A stretch of DNA of 64,000 nucleotides from contig NZ_PUGF01000001.1 of assembly GCF_002976435.1 (NCBI RefSeq), positions 186,001 through 250,000 of the forward strand, written 5' to 3'. The stretch comes from Solimicrobium silvestre. Its GTDB lineage: Bacteria; Pseudomonadota; Gammaproteobacteria; Burkholderiales; Burkholderiaceae_D. The position numbers and the translations under genes are program-made. The notes below the pieces were generated by a model. The model had not been told where the DNA came from and ran no database searches. It saw only the letters and a program-made list of their open reading frames with translations. The first letter of the stretch is position 1; each line of letters opens with the position of its first letter. This document shows positions 16,132 through 24,741 of this stretch, in pieces.

Positions 16132-17454
16132 ATGATTAATCAACGATTAAAAGCACTTCCTTTTGCACTCGCTTTAGCACTCCCATTCATTTTCGCCTGC
16201 GGCGTTGCCAGTGCCGATGCCGGTCACGATGAAGATGGCTTTCATGGTTATTTACGTGCCGGAGCTGGGGCAAGTTCCACCGGCGGTCCACAAAGCTGTT
16301 TCGGCCTTGGTGGCAACACCATGAAATATCGCTTAGGTAATGAGTGCGATTCTTATTTTGAAGGCGGTTACACCAAAGATTTAGCCACGGTCGATGATGG
16401 CGTTATTTTTACTGGAACGCTGTGGGCCAATGCCTGGAGTCCAAATTCAAACTTTAGCGGTGCGACGCTCTCTTTGGCAAAAGCCTATGTTGAAGCCAAA
16501 AACCTTGATTTTTTAAATGGCGGCGTGGCGTGGGTTGGTGAGCGTTATTACTATCGTCCCGACATTCATTTCCTTGATTTGCAATTCATCAATTTGAATG
16601 GAACTGGCGGCGGTATCGATGGCATCAAGGCAGGGCCAGGAAAATTTAGCTATGCCATGTTTAAAGATAATGATACTAACGGACTGGACGCAGCCACCGG
16701 TGCAGTAACCACAAGCAGAGCCGGCTTACGACAAAACTTCCTATATGAAGGTCTGCCAGTTAATCCGGGCGGGACTATCGACGCTGTCGCCACAATCATT
16801 AGCGCAACCGGTGAAAATAATCATAGCGGCTGGAATTTGACTGCGCTCCATAAACAAGAAATTTGGGGTGGCGGAAATACCTTTGCGGTGCAATACGGTG
16901 TTGGCGCAGGTACCGGCACTGGCGCTACTGTTAACAGCGCAGGATTAGTAGTACCAAGTGAATCAGGCGCAGGCAGCCAGGGTAATGGACGTATGGGTAA
17001 TGCCGGCAGCACATTACTAGGATCAGATGTAACCCGGTTACGGGTATTTGATGAGTTGGTGATTCAACCAACCAAGCAATTTAGTACTGAATTTATTGCG
17101 TTGTATCAAAAAGACACATCAGATGCATTAGGTTCTTCAGTCTGGACCACTATCGGCGCCCGCCCGGTCTACGCAGTGAACCGACATTTCAAATTGCAAA
17201 TGGAAGCTGGCGTTGAACACGTCACCTTCTCCAATGGCACACCTTCTGAAGACCTCACCAAAGTCACTTTTGCGCCGACTATTGCTATGGGCGAGGCTTA
17301 CTGGTCACGTCCTGAATTGCGCTTCTTTGTCACCTACGGCAAATGGAATAACGCTGCCACCGCGGCAGTCAATGCCAACAACAATTCCGGCCCGGTTTAT
17401 AACAACGGCACCAGCGGTACCTCTGCCGGCGTTCAGTTAGAAGCTTGGTGGTAA
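16132..17454 (+). CDS. LamB-type (maltoporin family) carbohydrate porin
   Basis: A 440-residue outer-membrane channel for sugars. Signal peptide about 1-29. The mature N-terminus GFHGYLRAGAGASSTGGPQS, KYRLGNECDSYFEGG, and GGVAWVGERYYYRPDIHFLD carry the LamB signatures (aromatic slide, conserved Cys pair, GKRFY-type strand), and the chain ends in Trp (EAWW), as LamB does. It is the first plus-strand gene of the locus, 105 bp before gtsA. In Pseudomonas the equivalent place is held by OprB; here a LamB relative does the job. Transported sugar inferred to be glucose or a gluco-oligosaccharide. Confidence 0.88.
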   Translation: MINQRLKALPFALALALPFIFACGVASADAGHDEDGFHGYLRAGAGASSTGGPQSCFGLGGNTMKYRLGNECDSYFEGGYTKDLATVDDGVIFTGTLWANAWSPNSNFSGATLSLAKAYVEAKNLDFLNGGVAWVGERYYYRPDIHFLDLQFINLNGTGGGIDGIKAGPGKFSYAMFKDNDTNGLDAATGAVTTSRAGLRQNFLYEGLPVNPGGTIDAVATIISATGENNHSGWNLTALHKQEIWGGGNTFAVQYGVGAGTGTGATVNSAGLVVPSESGAGSQGNGRMGNAGSTLLGSDVTRLRVFDELVIQPTKQFSTEFIALYQKDTSDALGSSVWTTIGARPVYAVNRHFKLQMEAGVEHVTFSNGTPSEDLTKVTFAPTIAMGEAYWSRPELRFFVTYGKWNNAATAAVNANNNSGPVYNNGTSGTSAGVQLEAWW

Positions 17455-17470
17455 GTCCTTATTAGCTGAA

Positions 17471-17497
17471 TGACCACGTATGTAACTTAGTGGTCAT
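17471..17497 (+). other. Intercistronic inverted repeat between porin and gtsA
   Basis: TGACCAC and GTGGTCA form a stem around a loop containing GTATGTAACTTA. There is no T run, so it may be an mRNA-stabilising hairpin at the porin 3' end or a protein site rather than a full terminator. Confidence 0.5.
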
Positions 17498-17559
17498 ACA
17501 AGCTAGATAGACTCGTTGGATAAATTTGATTTTTAAAAACAAAAACTGGAGAAGACAAA

Positions 17560-18813
17560 ATGAAATTGACTAAATTAGCCCAAGCCGTCTTAGTGACGAC
17601 AACGCTCTTTGCAGCCACCGCAGCAGTGCAAGCGACTGAAGTGGAAGTGCTGCATTACTGGACATCCGGCGGTGAGGCAAAATCTGCCGCTGAATTAAAA
17701 AAAATGATGGAAGCCAAAGGCATTACTTGGAAAGATTTTGCGGTAGCAGGCGGTGGCGGTGAAAACGCCATGACTGCACTCAAAGCACGGGTTATTGCAG
17801 GTAGCGCACCAACAGCCGCACAAATCAAAGGCCCATCCATTCAGGAGTGGGGCAATGAAGGCGTGTTAGCCAATATTGATGCGGCAGCTATTGATGGAAA
17901 ATGGGATGCCAACCTGCCTAAAGTCGTTTCCAACATCATGAAATACCAAGGCCATTATGTCGCGGCACCAGTCAATGTCCACCGCGTTAACTGGTTGTGG
18001 ATTAACCCTGACGTATTGAGCAAATCCGGCGCAAAAGTACCAACCAATTTTGATGAATTTTTTGCCGCTGCCGACAAGATGAAAAAAGCCGGTTTTATCG
18101 CCGTGGCGCACGGCGGACAACCTTGGCAAGACGCCACGGTGTTTGAATCAGTCGCTCTTGGCGTCGGCGGTGCTGAGTTCTATAAAAAAGCATTAGTTCA
18201 ATTGGACCCAGCTACGCTGACTGGCCCAACCATGATCAAGACGTTTGATACCTTGGCCAAAATCAAAACTTATATCGATAAAGATTCCGCAGGCCGTGAC
18301 TGGAACCTGGCAACTGCGATGGTCATTAACGGAAAAGCCGGTATGCAGTTTATGGGCGACTGGGCCAAAGGTGAATTTACTGCAGCTGGTAAACAACCGG
18401 GCAAAGATTTTTTATGCGTAGCAGCACCGGGAACGGAAAAAGATTTCAGCTTTAATATCGATTCATTAGCGATGTTTAAGATGACTGATCCGGCCAAACA
18501 AAAAGCACAGCTCGTATTAGCAACTGCCGTCATGAGCCCAGAATTTCAGGAAGTATTTAACCTGAATAAAGGCTCCATCCCGGCACGTGCTGGCGTTTCA
18601 CGCGCCAAGTTTGATAGCTGCGCGATCAAATCCATGAACGACATGGAAGCATCTAGCAAAAGCAACGAGCTAGTACCGAGCTTTGCGCACGGTATGGCAA
18701 TTGATTCTGCCAAAGCGGGCGCAATTCAAGATGTGATTGCCAAATTCATGAACTCAACCATGACCTCGCAAGCTGCTGTACAAGCCTTGGCAAAAGCCGC
18801 GAAAACGCAATAA
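17560..18813 (+). CDS. gtsA: Glucose/mannose ABC transporter periplasmic binding protein
   Basis: A 417-residue family 1 solute-binding protein. Signal peptide about 1-25 (cleavage after VQA). The mature start TEVEVLHYWTSGGEAKSAAE and later blocks FAVAGGGGENAM, APVNVHRVNWLW, AVAHGGQPWQD and GRDWNLATAMVINGKAG match, as recalled, GtsA of Pseudomonas glucose transporters nearly word for word. GGAG precedes the ATG. It is followed by a strong hairpin and then the permease genes, the arrangement that lets a binding protein be made in excess over its membrane partners. Confidence 0.93.
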   Translation: MKLTKLAQAVLVTTTLFAATAAVQATEVEVLHYWTSGGEAKSAAELKKMMEAKGITWKDFAVAGGGGENAMTALKARVIAGSAPTAAQIKGPSIQEWGNEGVLANIDAAAIDGKWDANLPKVVSNIMKYQGHYVAAPVNVHRVNWLWINPDVLSKSGAKVPTNFDEFFAAADKMKKAGFIAVAHGGQPWQDATVFESVALGVGGAEFYKKALVQLDPATLTGPTMIKTFDTLAKIKTYIDKDSAGRDWNLATAMVINGKAGMQFMGDWAKGEFTAAGKQPGKDFLCVAAPGTEKDFSFNIDSLAMFKMTDPAKQKAQLVLATAVMSPEFQEVFNLNKGSIPARAGVSRAKFDSCAIKSMNDMEASSKSNELVPSFAHGMAIDSAKAGAIQDVIAKFMNSTMTSQAAVQALAKAAKTQ

Positions 18814-18845
18814 GCTCAATAAGCTGCAACGTAAATAGAAAGTGG

Positions 18846-18868
18846 CGTGGTTCATTCACTGAACCACG
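18846..18868 (+). other. Hairpin between gtsA and gtsB
   Basis: A perfect 9-bp stem, CGTGGTTCA (18846-18854) and TGAACCACG (18860-18868), with a 5-nt loop and no T run. By analogy with malE-malF, such hairpins protect the 3' end of the upstream binding-protein mRNA and thin out expression of the downstream permease genes. Confidence 0.65.
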
Positions 18869-18915
18869 TCAGACAAAAACAGTAAGCAACTACTGTGCTT
18901 TACCAAGGATTCACT

Positions 18916-19875
18916 ATGTCAGAGATTTACCCCGGCATTGCCAGCTCCGCGCAGCAAGCCAGCAATATTAAACATCCCATTCCACTCCAACGCCGCTTTC
19001 AAACATTTGCCGACATCTGGTTGCCGCGCCTAGTTTTATCGCCCACCATCTTATTGTCCTTAATCTTCGTCTACGGCTTTATTGGATTTACGGCGTATTT
19101 GTCGCTAACGCCATCGCGCCTCATGCCCAACTACACGTACACGGGTTTTGGACAATACGCCGCGTTATTTGATATAGACCGCTGGTGGGTTTCTGCCACC
19201 AATCTGGGAATTTTTGGCGGCTTGTTCATTCTCATCTGCTTAGGAGTTGGCCTGCTGTTAGCGATTTTTTTAGATCAAAAAATTCGCGCTGAAGGTGCGT
19301 TACGCGCTATTTATTTATACCCAATGGCCCTATCTTTTATTGTCACCGGAGCCGCCTGGAAGTGGATCCTTAATCCCGGTTTAGGCCTGGAGAAAATGGT
19401 ACATGCCTGGGGTTTCCCTAATTTTTCGATGGACTGGCTAGTCAATTCCGACATGGCGATTTATACGGTCGTCATCGCCGGTGTCTGGCAGTCATCCGGC
19501 TTCGTCATGGCGCTATTTTTAGCCGGTTTGCGCGGCGTGGACGACAGCATTATTAAGGCCGCCATGGTCGATGGCGCAAGCTTGCCAACCATTTACCGGC
19601 GCATCGTAATCCCTGCCTTACGTCCGGTATTTTTCAGCGTGTTATTGGTGCTGTCGCACATTGCCATCAAGAGTTTTGATCTGGTCATGGCACTCACTGC
19701 TGGTGGCCCTGGCACCTCTACCGATGTGCCGGCGATTTTCATGTACCAGTTTTCGTTCACACGCGGCCAATTAGGTTTAGGCGCAGCGTCCGCCATGATG
19801 ATGTTAGCAACCGTGCTGGCGGTATTGGTTCCACTTATTTATCTTGAAACGAAAGAGGCGCGCCGTGCAAGCTAA
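18916..19875 (+). CDS. gtsB: Sugar ABC transporter permease (MalF-type)
   Basis: About 319 residues from the ATG at 18916, preceded by AAGGA; a GTG-started form 21 bp longer has no ribosome site. Six membrane segments begin at about residue 40 (LVLSPTILLSLIFVYGF). The cytoplasmic EAA-type loop that docks on the ATPase is AMVDGASLPTIYRRIVIPAL. It forms the inner-membrane channel with GtsC, overlaps gtsC by 11 bp, and belongs to the binding-protein-dependent CUT1 class. Confidence 0.92.
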   Translation: MSEIYPGIASSAQQASNIKHPIPLQRRFQTFADIWLPRLVLSPTILLSLIFVYGFIGFTAYLSLTPSRLMPNYTYTGFGQYAALFDIDRWWVSATNLGIFGGLFILICLGVGLLLAIFLDQKIRAEGALRAIYLYPMALSFIVTGAAWKWILNPGLGLEKMVHAWGFPNFSMDWLVNSDMAIYTVVIAGVWQSSGFVMALFLAGLRGVDDSIIKAAMVDGASLPTIYRRIVIPALRPVFFSVLLVLSHIAIKSFDLVMALTAGGPGTSTDVPAIFMYQFSFTRGQLGLGAASAMMMLATVLAVLVPLIYLETKEARRAS

Positions 19876-20731
19876 CTCAACAAAATTCAGCCTGGGGCGC
19901 GGCATCATTTATTTGTTGCTGATACTTTGCGCGCTCTATTATTTAGTGCCCTTATATGTAATGTTGACCACCTCGGTTAAATCATTAGATGAAATCCGCA
20001 GCGGCAATTTACTTGATTTTCCATTAAACCCAAACAGCGCGGCATGGGCCAAAGCGTGGGGGTCTGCTTGTACCGGCGTGCAATGCAATGGCTTAGCGCC
20101 CTACTTTTGGAATTCGGTGAAAATGGCGGTTCCTGCGGTATTAATCTCCACCCTGATTGGTTCACTGAACGGCTATGTATTAGCACACTGGCGCTTCCGT
20201 TATTCCGAGATTTTTTTCACCGGTTTAATGGTCGGCTGCTTCATCCCTTTTCAAGTAGTTATCTTACCGATGGCACGCTTATTAGGCTTACTTGGTATCG
20301 CCAATACAACCGGCGGTTTAATCGTGGTTCACATCATTTACGGCATCGCGTTTACTACTCTTTTTTTCCGTAATTATTATGTAACCGTGCCAGAGGAATT
20401 AGTGAAGGCAGCAAGAATAGACGGTGCAGGTTTCTTCACCATCTACAGCCGCATCATCTTACCGCTGTCATTACCGATTTTTATGGTCTGCTTCATCTGG
20501 CAATTCACCCAGATATGGAATGACTTTTTATTCGGCGTAGTTTTCGGCGGCGCCGACGCACAACCGGTCACCGTAGCATTAAATAATTTGGTCAACACCT
20601 CAACCGGCATCACCGAATACAACGTCAACATGGCCGCCGCGATCATCGCCGCATTACCGACATTAGGCTTGTATTTATTAGCAGGTAAGTATTTTGTGCG
20701 TGGGTTAACGGCGGGAGCGGTAAAGGGTTAG
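19865..20731 (+). CDS. gtsC: Sugar ABC transporter permease (MalG-type)
   Basis: About 288 residues from the GTG at 19865, with GAGG 7 nt upstream; it overlaps the end of gtsB by 11 bp. Six membrane segments, the first at about 12-32 (IIYLLLILCALYYLVPLYVML). The EAA loop is AARIDGAGFFTIYSRIILPL. It partners GtsB. The operon is then interrupted by a 370-bp stretch holding repeat copy 3 before the ATPase gene. Confidence 0.92.
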   Translation: MQANSTKFSLGRGIIYLLLILCALYYLVPLYVMLTTSVKSLDEIRSGNLLDFPLNPNSAAWAKAWGSACTGVQCNGLAPYFWNSVKMAVPAVLISTLIGSLNGYVLAHWRFRYSEIFFTGLMVGCFIPFQVVILPMARLLGLLGIANTTGGLIVVHIIYGIAFTTLFFRNYYVTVPEELVKAARIDGAGFFTIYSRIILPLSLPIFMVCFIWQFTQIWNDFLFGVVFGGADAQPVTVALNNLVNTSTGITEYNVNMAAAIIAALPTLGLYLLAGKYFVRGLTAGAVKG

Positions 20732-20744
20732 CCAATGCAAACGC

Positions 20745-20766
20745 GTGGGCACAAACCCGTGCCCAC
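20745..20766. repeat. Short REP-like inverted repeat
   Basis: GTGGGCAC (20745-20752), loop of six, GTGCCCAC (20759-20766), in the context GCGTGGGCAC...GTGCCCACCCTACG. Sequences of this kind are dispersed in many proteobacterial genomes. It lies just after gtsC and before repeat copy 3. Confidence 0.7.
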
Positions 20767-20787
20767 CCTACGCATACTAATGAAGTT

Positions 20788-21030
20788 GGGGTTGCTTTTG
20801 AAGTTGACGTTGTTTTTGACTTACCCCCACTTCTAGTTCGGCCGGTTTTTTTAAGGAAAAAAGGATCAGAAAGGTTCGCTGTTTGAGCGTAGCGAGTTTC
20901 GAACTTTTCCCTTTTTTTCTTAAAAAATCGGGGTTTCCGAAATAGCGTGGTCGCCTTTTTTGGGTTACCTTTTTTGGCGACGCAAAAAAGGTAACTAGCC
21001 GCCGGGCTACCCCCGGCCTACAGACCTAAA
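20788..21030 (+). repeat. Structured dispersed repeat, copy 3, inside the gts operon
   Basis: Same order as copy 1: GTTGNN tract (20785-20815), CACTTCTAGTTCGGCCGG, main hairpin 20844-20931, GGTTTCCGAAATAGCGTGG block, second hairpin TTACCTTTTTT / AAAAAAGGTAA (20965-20994), and CCGGG / CCCGG hairpin near 21003-21017. The main-hairpin arms are TTTTTTTAAGGAAAAAAGG and CCCTTTTTTTCTTAAAAAA, different from copies 1 and 2 yet again complementary. It occupies the whole gtsC-gtsD gap. Confidence 0.92.
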
Positions 21031-21103
21031 AAAAACACCAGTAATCAATGAGTCACCCGAACTCATAAAACGAAACACATACAATATTCAGGAGCAAATA
21101 ATC

Positions 21104-22237
21104 ATGGCAAGTTTATCAATAAGAAACGTCCGCAAAGTCTACCCAAACGGCGCAGAAATCCTAAAAGGTATCGATCTAGAAATTGAAGACGGTCAATTCC
21201 TAATCCTGGTAGGCGGCTCAGGCTGCGGCAAATCCACCCTACTAAACATGATTGCAGGTTTAGAGACAGTCAGCGACGGCAGCATCCACATCGGCGACCG
21301 CTGCGTCAATGATATCCCTCCCAAGTCACGCGATATTGCAATGGTATTTCAATCCTACGCACTCTATCCAACCATGACCGTACGTGAAAATATTTCCTTC
21401 GGCCTAGGCATCCGCAAAGTCCCCAAAGACGAACAAAAAAAGATCGTTGACCGCGTAGCAGAAACCCTGCAAATGACCCATTTACTAGACAGAAAACCAG
21501 CCTTACTCTCAGGCGGCCAACGTCAACGGGTAGCAATGGGGCGTGCAATTGCACGCAACCCCGCACTGTTTTTATTCGACGAACCACTATCCAACCTGGA
21601 TGCAAAATTACGCGTAGAAATGCGAGCTGAAATCAAACTCATGCATCAACGGCTCGGCACCACTATCGTCTACGTAACGCATGATCAAATTGAAGCAATG
21701 ACCTTAGGCGACAAAATCGCCGTAATGAAAGACGGCGTAGTACAACAATTTGGCAGCCCGCAAGATATTTATGATGAACCAGCCAATATGTTTGTAGCAG
21801 GCTTTATCGGTTCACCTTCAATGAATTTCCTACGCGGAAAATTACTCAAGCAAGATGGTGGACTTTCATTTACCTTAGAACACAAAGGCAAAACCACCCT
21901 ACTGCCACTGCCGGCCAGTTTTTCAACAACACTGATACCAATGGGGCAGATTGAACGCGATATTATTTTAGGAATTCGCCCTGAACATATCACCGACGCA
22001 ATCAGCGCACGTCGGGCTGAAACGACAGACAGTTATCAACCAACAGAGGTAGAATGCACCGTTGAGCTGACTGAACCAACTGGACCTGACACCTTGGTAT
22101 TTAGCTGGTTCAATCAGGCCAGAGCAACTTGCCGCACGCATCCACGCGCCGCTGCGACGCCCGGGGAACAAATGAAACTGGCTTTTGATCTTTCTAAAGC
22201 CGTGTTATTTGACCCAACTACTGAACAACGCTTGTAA
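21104..22237 (+). CDS. gtsD: Sugar ABC transporter ATPase (MalK/UgpC-type)
   Basis: A 377-residue ATPase energising GtsBC. Walker A GGSGCGKST at 37-45, signature LSGGQRQR at 135-142, Walker B FLFDEP with D159/E160, followed by SNLDAKLR. The C-terminal region (about 235-370, including GIRPEH) is the MalK-type TOBE/OB extension that can carry regulation. AGGAG lies ahead of the ATG. It is separated from gtsC by the structured repeat, so it may depend on readthrough or on a promoter within or after the repeat. Confidence 0.92.
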   Translation: MASLSIRNVRKVYPNGAEILKGIDLEIEDGQFLILVGGSGCGKSTLLNMIAGLETVSDGSIHIGDRCVNDIPPKSRDIAMVFQSYALYPTMTVRENISFGLGIRKVPKDEQKKIVDRVAETLQMTHLLDRKPALLSGGQRQRVAMGRAIARNPALFLFDEPLSNLDAKLRVEMRAEIKLMHQRLGTTIVYVTHDQIEAMTLGDKIAVMKDGVVQQFGSPQDIYDEPANMFVAGFIGSPSMNFLRGKLLKQDGGLSFTLEHKGKTTLLPLPASFSTTLIPMGQIERDIILGIRPEHITDAISARRAETTDSYQPTEVECTVELTEPTGPDTLVFSWFNQARATCRTHPRAAATPGEQMKLAFDLSKAVLFDPTTEQRL

Positions 22238-22254
22238 ATGAGTACGATGTCACG

Positions 22255-23229
22255 ATGACTTACCTGCGATCTTACCCAAACTTACTAGCCGATATCGGCG
22301 GCACCAATGCGCGCTTTGCGCTAGAAACAGCTCCCGGCAAACACGAGGCTATTTTAGTGCTGCCATGTGCTCACTACCCAACTTTATCGGATGCCATACG
22401 AGCTTATTTAACGAGTCCGGTAGCTGCTGGCGTAAAGATTAAAAAGGCAGGTGTTGCCATTGCAAACCCAGTGCATAGCGATGTCGTGCAAATGACGAAT
22501 CATCATTGGTCATTTTCAATTCAAGCGGTGCAAAAGGAATTTGATTTTCAAACACTGCTGGTGGTGAATGACTTTAAAGCGTTAGCGATGGCATTGCCTT
22601 TTTTAGATCACACACAAAAATACCAAGTCGGCACTGGTCAACCGCAAAACAATTCAGCCATAGGGTTACTCGGCGCCGGTACCGGCTTAGGTGTTTCCGG
22701 CTTAATACCGACCAAACACGGTTGGGTAGCGCTAGACAGCGAAGGCGGCCACACTTCTTTTTCGCCAACCAATCAACGCGAAATGTCTATTCTGCAATTT
22801 GCACTGCAAAAATATAAACACGTTTCTTCAGAACGATTGATGTCTGGCGCTGGCATACAGTTAATTTACCAAGCCTTAGCCAGCAACCAGAATCTGACAG
22901 TGGATGATATCGACACGCCAGAAATCACACGGCGCGGCTTAAACAATGAATGCCCCGTGTGCCGCGAAGTGCTCAGCACTTTTTGCGAATTACTGGGCAC
23001 AATGGCCAGCAACCTCGCTATTACCTTAGGAGCAAAAGGCGGCATTTATATCGGCGGCGGCATCGTCCCACGATTAGGGGAGTTTTTTAGCACGTCCAAT
23101 TTCCGTCAGCGCTTTGAACAAAAGGGTCGCTTCGCCAATTACCTGGGCCAAATACCGACTTATGTCATCACCGAACCCTATCCCGCTTTTATCGGGGTTT
23201 CTGCACTGCTAGCTCAAACCGATCAATAA
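22255..23229 (+). CDS. glk: Glucokinase
   Basis: A 324-residue ATP-dependent glucokinase of the Glk family, phosphorylating imported glucose to glucose 6-phosphate. Phosphate-binding motif LADIGGTNARFAL near 11-23, central VVNDFKALAMALP, second glycine motif LLGAGTGLGVSGLIP, LDSEGGHTSFSP with the sugar-contacting Glu-Gly-Gly-His, and C-terminal GGIYIGGGIVPR. It starts 17 bp after gtsD, so transport and phosphorylation are coupled in one operon. This supports glucose as the transported sugar. Confidence 0.93.
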   Translation: MTYLRSYPNLLADIGGTNARFALETAPGKHEAILVLPCAHYPTLSDAIRAYLTSPVAAGVKIKKAGVAIANPVHSDVVQMTNHHWSFSIQAVQKEFDFQTLLVVNDFKALAMALPFLDHTQKYQVGTGQPQNNSAIGLLGAGTGLGVSGLIPTKHGWVALDSEGGHTSFSPTNQREMSILQFALQKYKHVSSERLMSGAGIQLIYQALASNQNLTVDDIDTPEITRRGLNNECPVCREVLSTFCELLGTMASNLAITLGAKGGIYIGGGIVPRLGEFFSTSNFRQRFEQKGRFANYLGQIPTYVITEPYPAFIGVSALLAQTDQ

Positions 23230-23324
23230 GCGTATTGGATAGTCAAGTGCCTGTTTTGGGATTAAAATCGGCACTTTCCTACTCTGCTTGCGCGACCTGA
23301 TTTAGGTGCTAAGCGAACGTCATC

Positions 23325-24053
23325 ATGGCAAATGAGCTAACACCCGTCCACAAACGTAGCTTGATCCGCATCGCCGTCATCACAGGTGTTTTGGTGCTGG
23401 CGCCAGCCATCAGCTACTTCAGCGTTGCTTATGAATTTGTTCCCATGGCCTGGCGTTTTGTAGAACGCCGACATCCGGCATTGGACTCAATAGGAACCCG
23501 CGCCTTTACTTCTGCTGGCATTCCGGGCGACCCATTAAACGTTGCGTTTGTCGGTTCGGAAGATGCACTACACAAAAAAATGTTGGGGGCAGGTTGGTAT
23601 CCCGCCGATCCGATTACCTTACGTAGCTCATTACGCATCGCCAGAGATAGTTTGCTGCATAAGCCTTACCCTGATGCACCGGTCAGCGATTTGTTTGTGA
23701 ATGGACAAAAACAAAGCTACGCTTTTGAACAGGCCGAAGGCGGCAATCCGTCCAAACGTCATCACGTGCGTTTTTGGCGAACACCGGATATTGATGCTCT
23801 CGATCGACCAATGTGGATAGGTGCTGCCACCTTTGACTCCGGCGTTGGTTTATCGCACACGACCGGACAAATTACCCACCATATTGCGGCCGAAGTCGAT
23901 CGTGAGCGCGATAAATTAATCACTGATTTACAGCACAGTGGTGAAATTGTTTTACGCTGGATTGAACCATTTCAAAAAGAGCTGGAAGGCCGCAACGGCG
24001 GCGGTGACAAGTTTAAAACCGATGGTCGCTTAGTAGTTTTTTCAGAGCAGTGA
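23325..24053 (+). CDS. LssY_C-domain membrane-anchored protein
   Basis: A 242-residue protein with one N-terminal membrane segment (about 13-32, IAVITGVLVLAPAISYFSV). The rest matches, as recalled, the LssY C-terminal domain: PLNVAFVGSEDALHKKMLGAGWYPAD, the His-rich ...KRHHVRFWRTPD, and IGAATFDSGVGLSHTTGQITHHI. The domain is named after a Legionella secretion-region protein and its biochemical role is unknown. The conserved histidines and FWR motif suggest a binding site. Stands alone after glk. Confidence 0.75.
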   Translation: MANELTPVHKRSLIRIAVITGVLVLAPAISYFSVAYEFVPMAWRFVERRHPALDSIGTRAFTSAGIPGDPLNVAFVGSEDALHKKMLGAGWYPADPITLRSSLRIARDSLLHKPYPDAPVSDLFVNGQKQSYAFEQAEGGNPSKRHHVRFWRTPDIDALDRPMWIGAATFDSGVGLSHTTGQITHHIAAEVDRERDKLITDLQHSGEIVLRWIEPFQKELEGRNGGGDKFKTDGRLVVFSEQ

Positions 24054-24063
24054 ATAAATTTAT

Positions 24064-24486
24064 TTAAGGTAATGCGGCGATATCAGGCGCTACCCAAGCC
24101 AATCTGGCTTCGGTAGAAAAAAGACGTTCGCGCGTGTAATAGCGAAAAGGCAGCTCTTTATCGCCTAGCTTCAAAATCACTTTTTGAGCGAGCTCGTCCA
24201 TCGAATTTTCATTCTCGATATTATTCAGACAAGCTCTGATCATGCACAAATAAAACCGGGTAATTGTTTCGTGATAGCCACTTGTTTCAGTGTTAACACC
24301 GCCCGTCGCAACGTTGTAAGCACAGATACGTTTCCGCATAAGATTGAGTGCAGTTTCATCATCGTAATGAAATGCATGCCATAAGCCGGCACGTAAATGC
24401 GCCTCATGAGTCCACTCAGCCTTTGGTAATGTTTGCTCGATAAGTCCCAAAGCAATTCTTTGCGTCTCTGACTTTATTTCATCCAT
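24064..24486 (-). CDS. Conserved hypothetical protein with WTHEAHL motif
   Basis: A 140-residue soluble, helix-rich protein without signal peptide or membrane segment. Notable are WTHEAHLRAGLWH near 26-38 and GYHETITRFY near 70-79, which bring together several His, Glu and Tyr residues and could form a metal or cofactor pocket. I do not recognise a named family. It lies convergent with the LssY_C gene (11 bp gap) and divergent from the TPR-protein gene. Confidence 0.6.
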   Translation of the reverse strand: MDEIKSETQRIALGLIEQTLPKAEWTHEAHLRAGLWHAFHYDDETALNLMRKRICAYNVATGGVNTETSGYHETITRFYLCMIRACLNNIENENSMDELAQKVILKLGDKELPFRYYTRERLFSTEARLAWVAPDIAALP

Positions 24487-24741
24487 TTTTCCATTCCCAC
24501 CTCGTTTAGTAAAAAATTATCCGTTTTAGATTTAATTTATTTTTTGAAAACTATCACTCAAGAAACAGCACTCTTCACGATCTAATTCATTTGATATCAA
24601 ACCCGTTTTTCTGCATTTATTTAAGCACAGACGACTTGAATAGAAACCGACTACCCCCATTTACCGCATAGAATTGTTTTATTTGCGCAACAGCGAAAAA
24701 TGATGGTGTTTTTGCAAGACCAACCCCAAAGGAGTAACGGA

